From Deltaproteobacteria bacterium (lineage in GTDB: Bacteria > Desulfobacterota > DSM-4660 > Desulfatiglandales > Desulfatiglandaceae), in assembly GCA_021159825.1 (NCBI GenBank), contig JAGHDR010000311.1, positions 1 through 7,174 on the forward strand: a DNA stretch of 7,174 nt, in the 5' to 3' direction. Numbering within the stretch: the first letter of the stretch is position 1; the number at the start of each line of letters is the position of its first letter. Below are positions 5,230 to 7,174 of the stretch, piece by piece. The position numbers were made by a program, and so were the translations under genes. Below the pieces are notes generated by a model. It saw only the letters and a program-made list of their open reading frames with translations, searched no databases and was not told the DNA's origin.

Positions 5230-6664
5230 GGTTTTCCCTCCTGCAAGGAAGTTCCACCAGGATTTTTGTGCCCAGCATGGGGCGGGAATCTATCGACATT
5301 TTTCCGTTGAGAAGCGCCACTCTTTCCTCCATGCTGCGAATCCCCATCCGCCTTTCATTGAAGGCCGCCTCAAGCCGGTTCTCAATATCAAACCCTTTGC
5401 CGTTATCTTCCATGCGAAGGATAATGTTCGGGAAAGACGCAACCAAACTGATGGCGGCACGGGCGGCATCCGCGTGCCGTCTGATGTTATTGAGGCCTTC
5501 CTGGATCAGGCGATACAGGGTTATCTCCGTGTCAAAATCGAGTTTCACCTCATCCATTCCGGCGGAAAAAAAATCAACCTCCGGCCCGCCTCCCCCGGAG
5601 AAATCCTCGCAATACCTTAGAACCGTCTGAACAATCCCTAACTGCTCCAGCCCCGCCGGACTCAGGTTGTAAGCCAGTTCACGGATAGCGGTGATGGTCC
5701 GGTGCGCCATTTCGGAGAGTTCGGAAACCTTTTTCCTGTTTTCAATGGAAATATCCGGTTGACCGGCAAAAAGGGTGTCAAGACCGATTTTAAGGGCGGA
5801 ACAGTCCTGGGCCAGATGGTCGTGCAGATCGCGGGAGATCCTTTGGCGCTCAATCTCCTGCGCCCTCAGCAATTGGTGTGAAAGCCTGCGAATATGGTCT
5901 TTTGCTCGCTTGCGCAAACTGATGTCTCGATGAACACCGCGATAACCTGACAGGTTTCCGCTCTTGTCGAAAAAAGGAACCCCGTTGACCTCCACGATTA
6001 TTTCATGACCGGCCTTGTGAACAAGACAGGTTTCTAAAGCGGAAACCGGCTTTTTTTGCGTCATAACCCGAAAGACGCTTTCTTTTAAGGTCTCTTTCGC
6101 GGATTCGGCGAAGAAATCATGAAAGTACTTTCCGACCACCTCATCGGCCCTGTACCCCAATATGCCTTCAACCATGGGGTTGCAATAGATATACCGGCCC
6201 CGCTTGTCCATCTCCCATATCCAGTCGGAGATGTTTTCGGCCAGATCCTGGAATCGTTTTTCCGATTCACGCAATGATTGCTTAAGCTTCCATTCGCGGG
6301 CAACCTTCTCAATGATACCCGAAAGCAGCTTGAAAAAATCCGCGGATTTAACCAGATAATCCCGGGCCCCTAATTTCATGGCCTGAACCGCAATGTCCTC
6401 GTCCCCCTGACCGGTGATCATGATGACGGGGATATCTCTTTTCTCCTGATTCAGGGCTTCCAGAAATTGGATGCCGTTCATGCCGGGCATGAGATAGTCC
6501 GTGACGATAATGTCGGGGGCAATCTCATCAAGCCCTTTGAGACAGGGACCCGCGTCTTTGAAATGATGCACCGAGACGTTCGGTAAATCCTTGAGAATCG
6601 CCCGTTTCATGAGACTGAAATGGGCCTCTTCGTCTTCGATAATCACGAGGCATAATGTTTCCAT
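5198..6664 (-). CDS. Soluble REC-PAS-HisKA_3-HATPase sensor histidine kinase (NarX/DegS-like output)
   Basis: The protein has 488 residues and no membrane segment, so it is cytoplasmic. Domain order: receiver (about 5-122; Glu10/Asp11, Asp56, Thr84, Lys106), a PAS domain with its C-terminal PAC part (about 133-254; SDWIWEMDKRGRYIYCNP, GYRGVHRDIS), a HisKA_3 dimer domain with phospho-His281 in ERQRISRDLHDHLAQD, and an HATPase_c domain (about 375-472) with N-box QEGLNNIRRH (Asn393), DNGKGF (420-425) and MGIRSMEERV. All catalytic elements look intact. The receiver is at the N-terminus, so it is probably an input from another kinase rather than a relay to the next gene; the PAS ligand is unknown. 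The ATG at 6664 lacks a good ribosome site and follows the previous stop by 13 bases, suggesting reinitiation. The receiver's first strand begins at residue 5, so a later start is unlikely. Confidence 0.96.
   Translation of the reverse strand: METLCLVIIEDEEAHFSLMKRAILKDLPNVSVHHFKDAGPCLKGLDEIAPDIIVTDYLMPGMNGIQFLEALNQEKRDIPVIMITGQGDEDIAVQAMKLGARDYLVKSADFFKLLSGIIEKVAREWKLKQSLRESEKRFQDLAENISDWIWEMDKRGRYIYCNPMVEGILGYRADEVVGKYFHDFFAESAKETLKESVFRVMTQKKPVSALETCLVHKAGHEIIVEVNGVPFFDKSGNLSGYRGVHRDISLRKRAKDHIRRLSHQLLRAQEIERQRISRDLHDHLAQDCSALKIGLDTLFAGQPDISIENRKKVSELSEMAHRTITAIRELAYNLSPAGLEQLGIVQTVLRYCEDFSGGGGPEVDFFSAGMDEVKLDFDTEITLYRLIQEGLNNIRRHADAARAAISLVASFPNIILRMEDNGKGFDIENRLEAAFNERRMGIRSMEERVALLNGKMSIDSRPMLGTKILVELPCRRENREQKEDSLDC
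5236..5242 (-). promoter_or_regulatory. Ribosome binding site inside the kinase gene that sets a GTG start
   Basis: AGGAGGG on the minus strand, six bases before the GTG at 5229, lies inside the last codons of the kinase gene. It supports the non-ATG start of the regulator and couples the expression of both genes. Confidence 0.8.
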
Positions 6665-6677
6665 AACCAGGGGCCTG

Positions 6678-7136
6678 TTATGATGTTTTGTTTTCTACTA
6701 CAGGGGATTGATTCAAAATCATCCAGTAAAAATCTATCTGACGAATTTTTTCTTCAAAATCCTTGAATCCCACCGGCTTGGTCAGGTAGCTGTTGGCATA
6801 GGATCCATAGGAGCGAGCAATGTCCTCTTCCCGATCGGATGTCGTGAGCATGATCACCGGGATTCTTTTCAAACCCTGGTCCTCCTTGATCTTTTGCAAA
6901 ACATCTATGCCGTCAATGCCGGGGAGCTTGATATCCAGCAGGATCAGACCGGGGCAGGGATACTTCGCTTTATCGCTATATTTCCCGCGGTTAAAGAGAT
7001 ATTCGAGTGCTTCTTCCCCGTCAGGCACAACGTCTACCCGATTTGCGTTGCCTGCCTTTCGAATCGCCCGTCTGGTCAGCTCCGCATGGGCTGCCTCGTC
7101 TTCTACAAGCAAGATGTTTGAAGGTTCATAATCCAT
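6678..7136 (-). CDS. Single-domain response regulator, Rcp1-like
   Basis: The protein has 152 residues and is all receiver: Glu12/Asp13 (LLVEDE), phosphoacceptor Asp68 (LILLDIKLPGIDG), Thr98/Thr99 and Lys120 followed by Pro121. The insertion after the third helix (EYLFNRGKYSDKAKYPCP) is typical of the Rcp1 group, whose members often receive phosphate from phytochrome-type or PAS/GAF kinases. With no DNA-binding domain, it should act by protein contact, either as a phosphate shuttle or on a kinase. AAAGGAGG (7145-7152), eight bases before the ATG, fixes the start. It is the first gene visible in the cluster, and the kinase follows after 13 bases. Its source kinase could be the neighbour or one encoded upstream outside the window. 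Confidence 0.95.
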   Translation of the reverse strand: MDYEPSNILLVEDEAAHAELTRRAIRKAGNANRVDVVPDGEEALEYLFNRGKYSDKAKYPCPGLILLDIKLPGIDGIDVLQKIKEDQGLKRIPVIMLTTSDREEDIARSYGSYANSYLTKPVGFKDFEEKIRQIDFYWMILNQSPVVENKTS

Positions 7137-7174
7137 GTTTCAGGCCTCCTTTGTTTTAATGGTGAAAAAGAATG

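Noticed and set aside
5222..5630. Two plus-strand frames of 120-132 codons
   Set aside because: Antisense to the ATPase domain of the histidine kinase, which is intact on the other strand.
7137..7174. Possible end of an upstream gene at the right edge (an in-frame TAA on the minus strand)
   Set aside because: Only a few codons are visible, and a stop in 38 bases is expected by chance.

Overview
The window reads as a chromosomal stretch of a Gram-negative bacterium, most likely a deltaproteobacterium of the Desulfobacterota type. This rests on family resemblance: the receiver-like and STAS-like proteins at 3.2-4.0 kb look like small regulators I associate with sulfate-reducing relatives, and there is a Braun-type lipoprotein with an L,D-transpeptidase. 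No 16S or other marker gene is present, so the placement is an inference. Base composition looks roughly balanced. Strong AAGGAGG ribosome sites precede most genes.

Layout. (1) 1-723, minus: a tandem-domain universal stress protein, cut by the window edge. It is divergent from (2) 975-1277, plus: a stand-alone 100-residue glycogen-binding (CBM48) protein closed by a strong hairpin. (3) About 390 bases without a supported gene. (4) 1665-2630, plus: a secreted LysM + YkuD L,D-transpeptidase. It converges on (5) 2719-3081, minus: an alanine-zipper lipoprotein ending in Lys, a plausible substrate for the transpeptidase. (6) 3200-4394, minus: a compact group of four small genes behind a good sigma-70-type promoter. 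They encode a four-Cys 69-residue protein, a 63-residue protein, a receiver domain with Ser in place of the phospho-Asp, and a STAS-like domain without the usual phospho-Ser. (7) An intergenic region with a terminator-like hairpin. (8) 4552-7136, minus: a three-gene two-component cluster. It encodes a single-domain response regulator of the Rcp1 type, a soluble REC-PAS-HisKA_3-HATPase kinase and a NarL/FixJ-type DNA-binding regulator.

How they may work together. The cluster in (8) is a complete NarX/NarL-like phosphorelay with tightly packed or overlapping reading frames. It lies directly upstream of the small-gene group in (6), which has its own promoter and could be one of its targets; the sequence does not prove this. 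The transpeptidase/lipoprotein pair fits outer-membrane tethering to peptidoglycan. The stress protein and glycogen-binding protein suggest stress and storage-carbon physiology.

The most interesting part is the group at 3200-4394: a receiver-like and a STAS-like protein that both lack the residue normally phosphorylated, made together with two unrecognised small proteins. No mobile element, CRISPR array, tRNA or rRNA was seen.
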